Positions 38,796-51,275 of a DNA stretch of 64,000 nucleotides are shown here, piece after piece; positions within the stretch are counted from its first letter, which is position 1, and every line of letters starts with the position of its first letter. Source of the DNA: Auanema rhodensis (taxonomy: Eukaryota > Nematoda > Chromadorea > Rhabditida > Rhabditidae); NCBI GenBank assembly GCA_964057225.1, contig OZ059895.1, forward strand, positions 15,770,001 through 15,834,000. The letters are read 5' to 3'. The position numbers and the translations under genes were made by a program. Below the pieces are notes generated by a model, which saw only the letters and a list, made by a program, of their open reading frames with translations, was not told the origin of the DNA and did not search any database.

Positions 38796-40297
38796 TAGTT
38801 TTATTCATATTCTTTTTATACCTTTTTATATCATGGAAACTTATTCTATGTATAATTTTTGATCTTAAGGTTTTCCTCTGTATCGTAGTTATCAAGTTTG
38901 GGCTGTTCTTTGATCTAATCAGTATTTGGGTTTTGTAGTTTTGAAGAATTTTTTTTGTTAAGTATATATTTGATTGCGAGGGTAGTGCTCGCCTTAATAA
39001 ACTTATCTTAAAGAAATCGGCTTGGCTAATATCGCGAAGATGACTTGAGAGCCGAACCATAAATTTGTTTTCATTATGTTACTACGATAGTGAGTAAATT
39101 TTTTTTGGAGGAATAAGAATGTGAGAAAATTTTCTAGAAGATAGTTGTAGTTGCGGAGATACATGAAAGTCGGAGTGCATTGGGATTGAATAGTGAATAC
39201 TGGTTAGTAATTTAATGGGAGATATTACGGGAAGGTGAAACCGATAATCCAGGAGTACGGCGAACAAGGCAGTATTAAAGGAAATATATTGAATGCTGAA
39301 GGTGACTAGAGAGGATCGGACAACAGATTGTGCCAATAGTTGCCAATATACTTTTATAAGTAAATATAATAAATATTTGCATACATGTGGTAAGGATATG
39401 TATGGAGTTTATGGAGTGCAGGTAGATGTAGTAGACCTTCAGATTACTTTCGTAAATACTGAAGTTACTATCACTGTTAACATAAGAAAAGCTTACGGAA
39501 TGAATAGGGAAAATGTTCGATTTCATCAAAGAAAGTCAGTTAATTTCTAAATTTTCGTTTGATTCTTGTCATATATTAGGCTTCATATTTCAATGCAAAG
39601 TATTAAAATAAGCTGGTTCAATTGAATTTAACAATACTGGCAATTAGGTAAACTAATAGATTTTACATTTTCTTTATAATACTGTTCTAATAATGTAATG
39701 GTTGGATAGTTGATTATCTTGTTTTTATTAGACATATAAGAAATCGAAACATTTTTAAAACGTTTTAAAACCTTTTTATAGGATTGTTTTTCTAAGCTTA
39801 TTAATTTTAACAGAATTATCTATGGATATATACATATTAAATTAGCTATACGATTTTGATTTTTAATTGAAACTATTAGAGATTTTGAATGACTGTTACT
39901 ATTGTGCACAATTCAGCTGTTCAAATATGATACAACACTTGTTTATTTTCTTTTTTGAAACACAACACGAGATAAGTACCTAGTATGGGTTACTTTATTT
40001 TTTGATTATCCACCTAAATGATTTTCGAATAACTTTTCTTTTTTCATCAATATCTAATTGATTTTCATATAGAAACTGCAATTGATGTCACTATGATATC
40101 ATCTTTAACATTTCTTTCTATGATTTAAGAACCAGACGAATAATCCAAGATAAGATATTATATATAAGTTTAACGTATCATTTTGATCTTATGTTAGTTC
40201 ACTGATACGTAAAGCCGACAATGGACCTTAAGACAGCTGTCCAAATATGTAGCTTCATTTTGACAAATTTCTCATTTTAATAGCGAAGTGTAACAGT
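38796..40297. other. Intergenic, no confident gene
   Basis: The first 200 bp is 3' UTR of the RING gene, with AATAAA at 38996-39001. Overlapping open frames on both strands at 39082-39550 lack splice sites or motifs that would support either. The rest is T-rich. Confidence 0.5.
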
Positions 40298-42628
40298 ATG
40301 CGTGTGCTTTCCAGACAGTTAAATATACGTCTTCTCATAAATGTTATTGGTAAGTATTTAGTTTCATTTATTCCTGTAATTAGGCTTCAACACATCTAAG
40401 AGAAACTTTGTTCTAGGTTTTATCGTTATAACTATCTTAGCTTTACTTATTCGACACGATATTGAAGGTATTCGAGTTCAATTGTCACAACCCAGGTTCT
40501 TTTTTATTTCTTTTTCTTGATTTAGTTGGTCCCAATCTGTATTCGTAAGCTGTATGCTTTATGTCTTATCAAAGACTTTGCCCATGCGTGTTGTATCGTT
40601 TCTTTTAATATTCAATTGCTTCTATCATACCGTATATTAATATTTCGTTACAATTAATTTAAGTATTCTATTTACTAGAATATTCTCATATTCGATATAT
40701 TTCGATTACAAATTTCTTGAAGATTAACAATAATTTATTTATTTTCTTTTAAATTCTCTTCGTTTTTGAGTTTTTAATATATTTCTATTATACAGTAGTC
40801 ATTAGAAATATGGGTCAATTCGTTATCACTGATTATCTCAGAAACATAAATAGATTCTAGCAGTGTCATCCAATAAAACTAATCTTACTGTCAAATATTG
40901 TTTATTCAAACAATTTATTCCTAACTGATATAACTTCTCATTTGGGAAAAACCGTTTACGTTTTGTCTTTACAGCTCGCCTGAAATAGAACTTGTGCAAT
41001 TAGAACCTGATACTGCGAGAGGCAATGCTTCCGCTGAAGCTTTTCTCGATATACCTGATATCTCTTATGAACAGAGAATAGAACTAGAAGCATGTTTAGA
41101 ACTTTTTAATCAATCCAACTGAATTATTATAGCCGCCTCCACTTCGATTTGCAATGCCACCGCCTCTTCCTGCGGTTTCACGAAACGATGTAAAGTATTT
41201 GACCACACAAGCTTATGGTATTGTAGCTGGTGGAGGATTAGGTAATCTCATATTCTAAACCAGATCATCAATGATAGCCTGCTATTAAGGAAATCAATTA
41301 TTTGAACTAATCTCAATGTTAGGAATAGCAAGAACTATCAATCGAGTGCCATTACTTAATCCATCCGAGCTTACACTGATGCAGGTTTTATTCATTTCAA
41401 TTTTTCAGCTATTATCGTTAAATTTTTTTATATTTTCAGTTATTACAATCGAATATCTTGCAACGTTTTGATAATTTATTGGAAAATTTTGAATTTAAAA
41501 TGATGTCTGTATGTTTAAATATTATAATTTTTATTCAAAATGATATAATATTTAAGACAAATATCTATACAACAATTCCATTTAACCGATACTGTTGTCG
41601 CTATGATGATATTGAGCGTCTACATTATTATCAAAATTCATCCGTTCTATTTCTGCAAGGCTACTACTTTCAGGTAAAATTATATAAACAATATTCAACT
41701 CACTATAATTCTGAATATTTTTAAGAGTTTTAAGTATTTTCATTCTTATAAAGCTGATGTAAGAAAGATGTTAACACCTCATTGGCTTGCTTTGAAACGA
41801 GCTGAATCACTCATTCCTCAATCCTATTCGTCAAACTTCGTGTTGGGTATCTTAATATTCTTCTGAGTATTTCATGTTTTCGCAGAATATGCACGCATGT
41901 ACGACGTGGTGATTTCGTTTCTGATGGAATGCATCAGCCATCTGATCCTATGTTCACTTATTCAGCTTCTGAATATTTAGTAAATAAATGTATTTTAAGC
42001 TAATATAATTAGTTTGAATAACATGACAGATATTTAGACAGTGCAAAACATTCTAAAATATCTCTTGTTGTTTTGGGTAATGATCCATTATGGGCTCAGA
42101 TTGTATTTGCAGGTACGAATAGTACACTCGACCCTTTTGTTATATTAAAATTGTTTTTTTTTCTCATCTACAGATCGATTAACTTACATGAAGAATAGAT
42201 ATCCTCTATTTTTTGAAAATGGTCAGCCACGACTTCGATCGAAAATTGAATATGATGTAGCTATAACTCCAACCTTAAACCCGGAGATTGATCTAGCATT
42301 TTCACAACAATTCTGTGATGTTGTACTTATAACAGGTATATTTATAAGTTATAGCTTATGTACAACATCTTATTGTTAAGCTCCTACGTCTACCTTTGGT
42401 TGGTGGTTAGGATATGTGTCGAAAGGAGACAGCCATGTCTATTATCGTGATGTTACTCAAACATCTGATCAAGTATAGCTTTCATAATATTTGTCAAATA
42501 AAGGAAAAACATGATTTCAGGTTTTATCTGAGCTAAGTCCTGAAGATTTTTATCCACCAGAATGGACAATGCTTCGAAGTAACGCAGACAATTCCATGGT
42601 TAAGGAATTTCCAATGAAATCTATATAG
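40298..42628 (+). CDS. Fucosyltransferase-like type II membrane protein (GT11 family)
   Basis: The start at 40298 gives a short basic N-terminus and a membrane helix (LLINVIG joined to FIVITILALLI), the layout of Golgi type II glycosyltransferases. A Pro-rich stem (PPPLRFAMPPPLP) follows, then PLLNPSELTLMQ, a middle region with several 45-50-bp introns, CTHVRRGDF (about 41890), and near the C-terminus ITAPTSTFGWWLGYVSKGD. The HxRRxDF motif and the STFGWWLGY motif are hallmarks of alpha-1,2-fucosyltransferases of family GT11, which is much expanded in nematodes. The stop is TAG 42626-42628 and AATAAA follows at about 42674. The intron joins around 41850 are less certain, because the donor there is weak (GTTGGG). 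Substrate cannot be told. Confidence 0.75.
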
Positions 42629-42693
42629 TTAACATCTAACTATATACATATAATTTATTTGTACATTATATGTTTTAATAAAAATTATAATAA

Positions 42694-42731
<38 letters not shown>

Positions 42732-43543
42732 AATTTATATAAGAATACATCAATTATTTACAATTTCATTCAATATAAGCATGAGAAACACAAGAAATAC
42801 ACGAGCGAATAATTTGTATAAAATTGGAAATACATACATATAGTTAGTAAACATAAGTAGAAATAAGTAGTAAGTATATACAAATCTATTTTAAAATTAT
42901 TTCATCTTCTTCATGTATCTTCATTGTTAAATACAAAAATGAATATATACACCTACTACATTAGACAGAGCTATGTGACTATGTCCTTTAGCTTGATAAG
43001 AACATACACAGTGAGAGTGTCGTACAAATAGTTTATGGAATACGGTTTTCTAGACTCTATCGATTATAGCAAATGACAAAATTAAATTTACTATGAAAAT
43101 ACTTTATCTTGTTCTTGTTCTTCTTGTTCTTCTTTTTTTTTATTTTACAAAAAATGTCTTACATTTGACATTAAAGTTCACAAATATCTGATTGAAGCTC
43201 TGCCAGTGTTGTTGTTGAAATGTTTAATAATCTTGAATTCATTCTCATTTTATTATTATTATAGTTAGCCATCAATATAAAGTATTTGTTTTAAATTTAC
43301 TACTTTCACATATATATTTTGGTTTATCATTAATTAAAACATTTTTTGAATGCTAAGGTGTGTCATCACTACTTGTATTGAAACAACATAAGACAAATTA
43401 TACTACTTCAGCAGTTAGAAGATGGCATGTTCCATTTAATAATTTATTTTTAACTCTTTCTTTGTCTTCAAACTCCAATTAATTTAATTGTTTTAATTCT
43501 AAATTTTATTTTATATATATGATTTAGAAGCTGAAAAAGTAGT
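42629..43543. other. Intergenic, AT-rich with (TA)n
   Basis: Contains the poly(A) signal of the preceding gene, a (TA)n run at about 42694-42729 and T-rich DNA. No gene is seen. Confidence 0.6.
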
Positions 43544-45017
43544 ATGAATACCAACAATGGCTCATCGCGTGAAAATGTTAAACATGCTGTTGACAACATA
43601 CTTTCAGTTCAATCTATTGAACAACCTATATTCAACAACTTTCCGGTGTTTACTCCTGTTTTATGGCCTTATCCTGTTGGTTTCTTTTTTTTTCTGCTCA
43701 TTACAATCATTTCAAAGTTTAATACACTTAAGGTAAGCTTGACGTTACCTTTTGTCTCAGGATTGGGTGCATCTAGTCAGCCTGCTGCAGCTTTGCAATT
43801 GTTGAATTCTCAACATGTCCTATTAGGTCAATTGTATAATTTACAACCTTTTTTATCCTCAGTATCACATGTTGAAAATGAGCAAAGTTCAATACAAGTA
43901 TTAATATTTTCTTTTAATAGTCAATTGAAGAAGTATTTTCAGAATACAAGCATTAATGATCCGAATGCACGTTCTCAGAATATATTAATGACAAAAGATG
44001 CGATTGAAAAGTGAATATATTAGACATTTAGATGTGTTTTTCTGAATAATATGCTGTTATAGAGCTTCAGAATCGTCTGAAGATTTTCATATCGACGTTG
44101 AAAAAGGTAATGACAGAGAAAACATCAGTGCGGAGCTAAAACATAATTCAAGTCCGGTCACCAAAGTTAGTCAATCATGTTTAATTTTATTATTCAATAG
44201 AATTACTTTTGAAATTCAGCTAGCAAGTGCCTTAGAACAAGATCATGATCGTACATCTCCGAAAATGGACACAAAAGAGACTCTCGATGACAATAGTGAT
44301 GAAGATAATGAGCAAGACACGAGAGATTCAAACTATAAATATTCGAATAAGCTTGATTTAGTTCCAGCATATGTAAACTTTTCCGTTTTCTCCATTACAT
44401 ATATATTAGAAGTTCAGGAAAAAAATACTCGTTTAGCATCAAATGGAAATTCAGAATACTACATTCTAGAAAAACAAAAAGTAGAAACTTTCTACCAGAA
44501 TTTTGAAGTTATATCATTGTTAAGGGAAAACCGAGAGGCAAAAACGCAAGAAATATGGGAGAAGAGACAACGAAAGCAAAAACTAAGGTTTTGTTTCGTT
44601 ATAAACAACAAAGCAATGATAAAAAATTTAGAGAAAGGTAGGAAGGCCTCTCAAAAGTCCGAGAGGGCGCAATGCGATAATCAAACGCGAGCATCTAATC
44701 AAACTTGGATTCGCTCTTCCTAATGTGAGTACTTTTCGTTTTATTTTCTTGTTTACACAACTTTTGAAGGTATCGAATGCGGGAAAAAAACCATATGCTG
44801 GAATAGGAACAGTATACAAAGCTGTAAGTTTGTCATGCTCATTCATTGCTGTATAATATAAACTGCAGGTCAAAGTAGAATATGGGGGATCGTGTAAGCC
44901 AGAGAAAAGAGAAACAGAGAACGATGATGTATCAAATGAAGTTGATATTTCCCTTTAAATCTTATTGAATACTAATTTTTTCAGAAAACTGCGAATGGCG
45001 AAATGCAACAGAGCTGA
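43544..45017 (+). CDS. Unrecognised protein with AT-hook-like segment
   Basis: The start is ATG 43544 (MNTNNGSSRENVKHAVDNIL) and the stop TGA 45015-45017. About eight exons join in frame across introns of about 45 bp, plus one longer intron at about 43680-43760 (GTTTC to GTCTCAG). The product is about 300 residues. It has a hydrophobic, Leu-rich N-terminal third (QLLNSQHVLLGQLYNLQPFL), an acidic middle (DDNSDEDNEQDTRD), a charged helical stretch with REAKTQEIWEKRQRKQKLRK, and directly after it GRPLKSPRGR, which resembles an AT-hook. Near the end is KKPYAGIGTVYKA. The layout suggests a nuclear DNA-binding protein, but I do not recognise the family. The acceptor at about 44637 was chosen because the alternative gives a stop. 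Confidence 0.6.
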
Positions 45018-45324
45018 GCTTCCACGATGTTTCGATTATATAATAGACTGGTGTTCGAATCGTACCATTCGAATATTGTTATACTTATCTAAATAGTTTG
45101 AAAACAAAAAAAATGGTATGATGATTCATACTTTGTACTAATCATATGTAAATTATTAAATATTAGAAAATTAGAAAATTTATTCTCTAAACATACGAGA
45201 TAAAATATTACAGACACACTGTCATTTTAGGAGTACCCATACCCCAAATATCACATTGAAAAGTTAGTACAGTCGGATATATTATGATTTTGGACACAAC
45301 GAATTAAATTAAATATACATAAAG

Positions 45325-46318
45325 CTAAGAATGAGAAACGATCATCCAACTCACAACAAAGTAGAACAAGAATATGGGATAGACAACAAGTATTTTCTTC
45401 TTATCCGTAATGCAACCTGCGAGGAAACCCATTGAAGCTGTAAAATTATGTATTAGATAATATGTTTTCAAAAAAACTAACCATATGTGGACCAACTAAA
45501 ACCAATTGCAGTAATAAGCAATCGAAGATAGAAGAGTTTTTCGTGTAACAACGTGGTACAGATGATGGCGGAGACCAAAGGTGGAAGAAGACAGTATCCA
45601 ATCACGCAAATTGATTGGAAAAATGAACTATAAATAGAGAAAACTTATAAAAAAGTATTTTGTCGGCAACACAAACATATGTCCTCCAAGAAGTTTAATA
45701 TTAGCTGTGACAATTACTGATCCAAAAAAGGTAATTGAAAAAACTTGAGTAAACTGAGGAGCGCTTCCATTTGTAGAATTATGTTGTAGCAAACTGAATG
45801 ATGTTTTGCTTAAGTTTCTATTTTTTTTCGAAGCAACTCACATTGACAAGGCTACACATATGAACAAAGGACCCCACAAGTCCCAATCTTTCAGCAGTTG
45901 TTCTTTATCTCCTTTAGGTAGGATTACATGACCAAACTTAGCACAAATCGTTTTTAAATCACGCTTCTATAAAGAAAAAATAATAATTAATGTACAATAA
46001 AACATGAAACGTACCACAGTATCCCATACAGGCTCATCCAAAGTATCCAGCTCCGTGTCTAAATCCACATCTTGCATAACTGTTCTTCTGGGAGCAGGGC
46101 GGGATGAACCTAAAACCAAATCATAGTATAAATATGATTTATGATTGTCGACACATACCCATCCCTGAAATGTTGCCAGCAAGCTCAGTTTTATTCCTAC
46201 GATTTTCTTCCTTTGCTGCTATTTCTTTTTCCAACTAGAATAAATTTAAATAAGTCACAAAAAACGTTATGTAGCATACTAAATCTATGTCCACCGCTGC
46301 ATTACCGAAAGACGCCAT
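45325..46318 (-). CDS. YIPF6: YIPF6-like Yip1-domain membrane protein
   Basis: Minus-strand gene from ATG 46318 (MASFGNAAVDIDL) to TAG 45325-45327, with about seven exons. The cytosolic N-terminus leads to DTLDEPVWDTVKRDL and then LLKDWDLWGPLFICVALSM, a close match to the YIPF6 sequence at the entry to TM1. NIKLLGGH and QSICVIGYCLLPPL follow at TM2-3. The C-terminal exon reads AVYPVFLFYF-like IVYPIFLFYFVVSWMI, written here as VVYPIFLFYFVVSW. The length, about 200 residues, fits the family. Yip1-domain proteins are five-pass membrane proteins of the Golgi and ER-Golgi vesicles that act with Rab GTPases. The stop lies about 310 bp from the stop of the convergent gene at 45017. Confidence 0.85.
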
Positions 46319-46768
46319 ATTTACAGAATTACAAGAGTTTAAAAATAACTATTGAAACTGAAATAAAGTAATAAACAATCAAAAGAAAATTATTTTCATT
46401 ACGAGTTATATAATTAATAACAAGATTACAAATGATGTAAACACACTCTACAATTATAAAAAATAATTATAATATTTAATTAAAACTAATAAACATATTA
46501 AAAACCCGATAAAAGCTAAATCTCTTAATGTATAACATGAAAGCAGTTTTATATATAATCCACATATATTCGCGACGGGGCCTTTTCTGCTCCAATCGTA
46601 AAATGACACCGTCAAATGCGGGAACAGCAATATTTTAAACTTCTCTATATGATAAATGTAATGTAAGCTTCTAATATTACTAATTCAAGTGTTCAAATAT
46701 TTTTTTCATGAAATTTTCTTAAAATGGAATTAGAAATATAGTGAAGTTTATTTTTTTAAGTTCCCAGT
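46319..46768. promoter_or_regulatory. Divergent intergenic region
   Basis: 450 bp between the divergently transcribed YIPF6-like (-) and primase (+) genes, probably carrying both promoters. It is strongly AT-rich with no specific site I can name. TTTTTTTAAG followed by TTCCCAG just before 46769 could accept a spliced leader. Confidence 0.45.
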
Positions 46769-48802
46769 ATGTTGTTCACGGGTGGTGGAGCTCCTACGAG
46801 TAGAGCATCTCGTCATAATATATTGTTGAGATCAAAAAATATAAAGGTTGCAATATTCTTCTTATCAATCTTATTAAGTACTTTTTTTAGCTCGAAGTAA
46901 CTGGGATTAATGGTTGCGAACTACCAATGTATAACACACCTCCCTCGGAGGACATTAGTCTGGAGGAATTTGACAAAATAGCTTTTCAGCGATTGAATCT
47001 TTTAAAGGTACTCGGGAGAAATAGATAGTAGAAATAACTTATGAAATTAAGAAACTTGAAAATTTGAAAGAAATTTCCCCACCTGGAACCGAAGAATTTA
47101 CATCACTTGCCAAATTCGAGTTTAATAAAGCTTTCAGCGGACGTAATTTATCATCTTTTCAATCTTTAGTCTTACAAATAATTGTTCAGCTCAAAAAAAG
47201 CAAAATGACATTATTGGGCATTACATTTTGAGATTAGCCTTCTGTCGAAATCCAGAGAACATGAAATGGTTAATTCAACAGGAAGTAGACTTGTTCCGGT
47301 ATGTTTCTCAGATTCGAGTCACCTGATAACTTTTTTCAGTGCTCGCTTCCAATCGTTGAGTGGTATTCAAGTAGTTGATTTTATGAATGAAAATGATATA
47401 AATCTTGAATCTGTTGGTTTATTGGTAAATATGCCTCTTCATTATCCTGTATTCAGGTTACGAAAGAAGAGAAGGAAGCCCTCTGTGATAGTTTATCTAG
47501 TGCATGCGCAATGTCTGCTGAATATGTGCTGTCCACTGATTTTTTCAAAGTAAAAAAGATCTCTGAATTAAATTCGATTTTAATTTCAGTTAGACTTCAC
47601 TGAAGCCTTAGAACTGGTTCGGCGGAGAAAAGTGTTTTTGAGCCATGGTTTTGCTTATGTTTGTGCTAATGATCTCAGTGTAATTATGTGTTCAATGCTT
47701 AGAGGAGATATCGGATCTGCTATGATTGTAAGTTGCATTTATCATGAATGATGTATAATTATTTTTCTTTTTTTAAGTCAGCAGCTAAACATTTGGCACT
47801 TATTGAAGAAGAAGGAAGAATATTACCCAGATTAGCTCGACTTGCAAATAATGCTTATAACGGAAAGCAATATGATGGAAAAGAAAATCAGAATAAGATA
47901 TCTCGTCATGATATTGATGCTGTAATTTTGATAACCCTAATATTCGTATGAATTTTTGTATATATACAGTTATGTGCTGCATCCTTCCCTCCTTGCATGA
48001 AATTTACACACGCCGGATTAAGGGGTAATCACCACTTACGTCATGGTGGAAGAAGGTGAGTTCAAATTGAGTTTTTACCATTAACAATATTTTTTAGGCA
48101 ATATGGCCTTTTCCTCAAGGGGATAGGTTTATCTCTTGAAGAAGCTCTGTTATTCATGAGAGAAGAGTTCACAAAAAAATTAGATGCTGACAAGGTTGAT
48201 TTCGTTTTTTTTTCAAGTTGAATCACGATAGCCTTTTAGTTTGATAAAGAATACGCTTACAATATTCGGCATATGTATGGTAAAGAAGGAAAACGAGTAG
48301 AATATAATGCGTTTTCTTGTTCTAATATAATATTAAATAATCCTCCTTCCACCCTTGATTGCCATGGTGAATTTTTCCTATAGTTTGAACACCTGTGGTG
48401 ATTCATTTAGGTTGCCCGTTCAAACATTTAGAAGCAAATGCTCTACGTCATAAAATTGAGCGTGATGGTGTTACCAAAACACAAAGTGAAAAGGTAGAGT
48501 TAGGCGAGTGTCTCATATGTTCTTATTCATTCTTCAGATTATGAACTTGACAAAAGAATTTGCTTTTGACAAGGCTTGCACAAGATATTTCGAATTCACT
48601 CACAAGATGGACGAAGGCGCTTTAGGCCAACTAATTACTCACCCTAACCAATATTATGAATTATCTCGAGAGGTTTTCTAATTTTGCACTGAATGCTCAT
48701 ATATATTTTATTGAAATTTAGGTTCTGGCTGGTAACCGAGCAAAAGATAACCATATTATAGTTACACAACAAGTATCAGAGGAAGATATGGAGTGGAGTT
48801 AA
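46769..48802 (+). CDS. PRIM2: DNA primase large subunit
   Basis: The regulatory, iron-sulphur-containing subunit of primase, which with the small subunit and DNA polymerase alpha makes RNA-DNA primers in the nucleus. The start at 46769 ([17 protein letters not shown]) leads to [18 protein letters not shown]. About 14 exons with short introns end at TAA 48800-48802. All four cluster cysteines are visible in the expected contexts: FPPCM (about 47990), PFSC-like AFSCSNIIL (about 48310), [10 protein letters not shown] (about 48415) and KACTRYFE (about 48575). [19 protein letters not shown] and [13 protein letters not shown] match the family closely. The C-terminus is shorter than in mammals and ends EEDMEWS. 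AATAAA lies at 48833. Confidence 0.92.
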
Positions 48803-49325
48803 CATTCTGTCAGATATACCCTGTATTTATGCAATAAAATTTTTGATATAAGTTTTGATGAAACTCGGTACAAGAAAGTGATCTTCCTCTTGTCTGTTAG
48901 ACTCATCAAAGTTTGCCCGTCTTAGTTTGACGGATCCCCTAGAGCCTTAAGTTATCTCATCCAGTTGAATTTGAAGATATCTACTTTCACAGAAAAATGA
49001 AAGATTAAAGGATTGCTTGAAATAGTAAACATTTTGCAACTTTTCCGCTAAACGATCAATATGTAGGTATTTGTAGCTTTTTAAGCATGCTATTGCTCTT
49101 AGTCCATTAATTAGTTTTGGTTTCGCGCCAGAACGACGTGAGTTTAAAAATGCTAACGTATACGTAGCCATATGTTATTTTTGCCTATGCATAGATTGTC
49201 GGTAAATTAATATCATTCGAGCATATTTCAATCTTTTCTGCCGAAATTTCTCCTTTCTCTTATGCTCTTCACATCTTTTCTATTTATGCTGACAACGCTT
49301 CAATAAGAAACGAGCAAAAATTTCA
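48803..49325. other. Intergenic, 3' flank of the primase gene
   Basis: Contains AATAAA at 48833-48838 for the primase gene. A minus-strand frame at 48947-49171 has no supporting features. Confidence 0.5.
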
Positions 49326-49437
49326 ATGAAAGAGATGAGAGGAAGAGGCGGAGAGAAAGCAAATCGGGGCGGGGGAGCATTGGTTAACAGATACATTGGC
49401 CATATGCGTGCTAGAGAAAGACATGGGCAAGAAATCC
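49326..49437 (+). CDS. Candidate alternative first exon of the HMG20-like gene
   Basis: ATG 49326 opens a basic 37-codon segment (MKEMRGRGGEKANRGGG, then LVNRYIGHMRARERHGQEI) that ends with phase 1 at a GTAAGTATC donor (49438). Joined to the acceptor at 51273, the next nucleotides AC-ATG continue the HMG20 frame through its own start codon. The intervening 1.8 kb is T/C-rich, as expected for an intron on this strand. An in-frame join by chance is one in three, so support is moderate. The segment would add an Arg/Gly-rich extension. Confidence 0.4.
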
Positions 49438-51273
49438 GTAAGTATCTGGAGTTCATTGTTACTCTGTCGCAATTGTCCTTTAATTTATTAACCATTCTAC
49501 TCACGTTATTTTTTTTATTCCTTTACCATTGTTTTCTCTGTAGTTTCTTGTCTGCTCACATCGCATTTTACCGTTCCAATCGGTATGCACTTAACGTTCC
49601 ATTTATATTAATTCCCTAATAGTTGTTGAAGATCCAATATGTTTTGCTGTTATAATTGCATAGCCTCTCGCATTTATGATGGTGCTCAGTGAATTTCGTA
49701 TTTTGTTTTTATTTCTTAGAAAAGGCGTGGTATAATCAAAAATGTTCTGTATTGTTGTTGGACATACTCGGTCAAACTTTTTTATTGATTACTCATGTTC
49801 ATTTACCCTTCAGCATTCTTTACACTTGCACAGAAATTGTGTTTTGATTTGGCTTTAGCTTCTCCAATTTATACTTTTACTTATATTTCTTAATTAAGGA
49901 ATTGTTTGTCTAAAATTCAATATGGAAATTCTCTCATCATATCTTTGTTCTTATTTTTTTCATTGGCTTCTCTCATGACATCATGATATATTTAGTCCGC
50001 AGTGTTTTTTTTTTCGATGTTCTAAATTTACCATTTTTTTTTCACTGAGCGTGCCGTCTAAAAATGTTAAAATTTTGCTCTCATCGAATGTGAAAGTCGA
50101 AACCACAGGCTTTTTCATATCTCTTTTGTTTCTTGAGTTGAGGATGGGCATCTCATGACACTTGGTTTTAAGCCATTGCCCATTTTCTAGAGTAGGGATC
50201 AGATAAATTGACTGGTGAAGCTGTATGCGCCGAAAAAAGCATCGATTCACCATCTAAGGAGCTTTCGGAGATGTTTGAGAGCCAGCTGCCAACTGCTATT
50301 CTTCTCTATCTATTTAGAAAGAAAATTGGGCTTTTTTGCTATCAAACATCGTCCTTTCTTTCTCATCTGGGTGGTTTCATCTTTCAGTCAGTTCCTTGTC
50401 TCTTATCGGACGTCGTTTTGGGACCAAGGGGTTATTTTTTCTCAATCTTATATTCTTGTGCTCAACCTCGTCTAGATGACTAATCCATTCTTGCGAATGT
50501 TATACGCCTCTAAACTCCTTCTGTTCTGCTCGCCTTTTCATGCTGGCTTCAGGGGATTATGGCAGCTAATACTAAACTGAATCAAATAATTGAAATCTAA
50601 TTCTATTGACATCGGTTTCTAAGAATCTTTTCGGATCATTTATTTATCCTCCCTTTTTCACCTCTGAAAAATTAAATAATATATGATAACTGATGGTATT
50701 CGAACAAGAGAGAAGAATAAAGTGAGATGCCTTTGTATGGCATATTCTTTTTTCATTTTTTCTTTTCGGGATAATCTTTTGAGCTAGTGATTCTGTTCAA
50801 GAAAGCAGTTCTGAATATTTGCTGATGAATAATACCTTTTCTACGAATAAAACGTTGCATAATGACCCAACACCTGAATTGTTAAGCACATTGCTCCTTG
50901 AATAGAATATTTCAGAAACTTCCTGGATGATTTCTTGTGCAGTCACTCAATGAAGAGTATATTTCTCATACTTCTAGCTATTGCATTGCTGAACCATTGT
51001 CCTTCAACTAAGACGTTGAGGCTATGCTATGTTGTTTGGCGCCCAATTTTATTCTCTATCTTTCTCTTTTCTTTCCGATTTTCTGTGCCTCCTCCTCACT
51101 CATCTTAGCTGATGGAGTTTTTATCGCCTATTTTTTGTGTGAAGTGAACAATGTCTTTTAGCATCTTCACCTTTCCTTTCCGTCTCATTTCACCTGTCTC
51201 CAATACTGTGTCCTCTGTTATTGAGCATTAGACCTCACCGTTGAGTCCGAAATCTTAGGCCATTTTCTTGTAG
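49438..51273 (+). other. Pyrimidine-rich stretch, probable 5' intron of the HMG20-like gene
   Basis: No gene is supported. The + strand is strongly T/C-rich. The frames at 49981-50483 on both strands lack motifs. TTTTCTTGTAG ending at 51273 is the acceptor next to the HMG20 start. Confidence 0.5.
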
Positions 51274-51275
51274 AC

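Noticed and set aside
39082-39550. Overlapping 84-85-codon frames on both strands downstream of the RING gene
   Set aside because: Neither strand has convincing splice sites, start context or family resemblance. One could be a real small gene, but it cannot be supported from sequence alone.
50208-50483. Two overlapping 86-91-codon + strand frames
   Set aside because: They lie in the pyrimidine-rich stretch before the HMG20 gene, overlap each other in different frames and show no domain or good splice borders.
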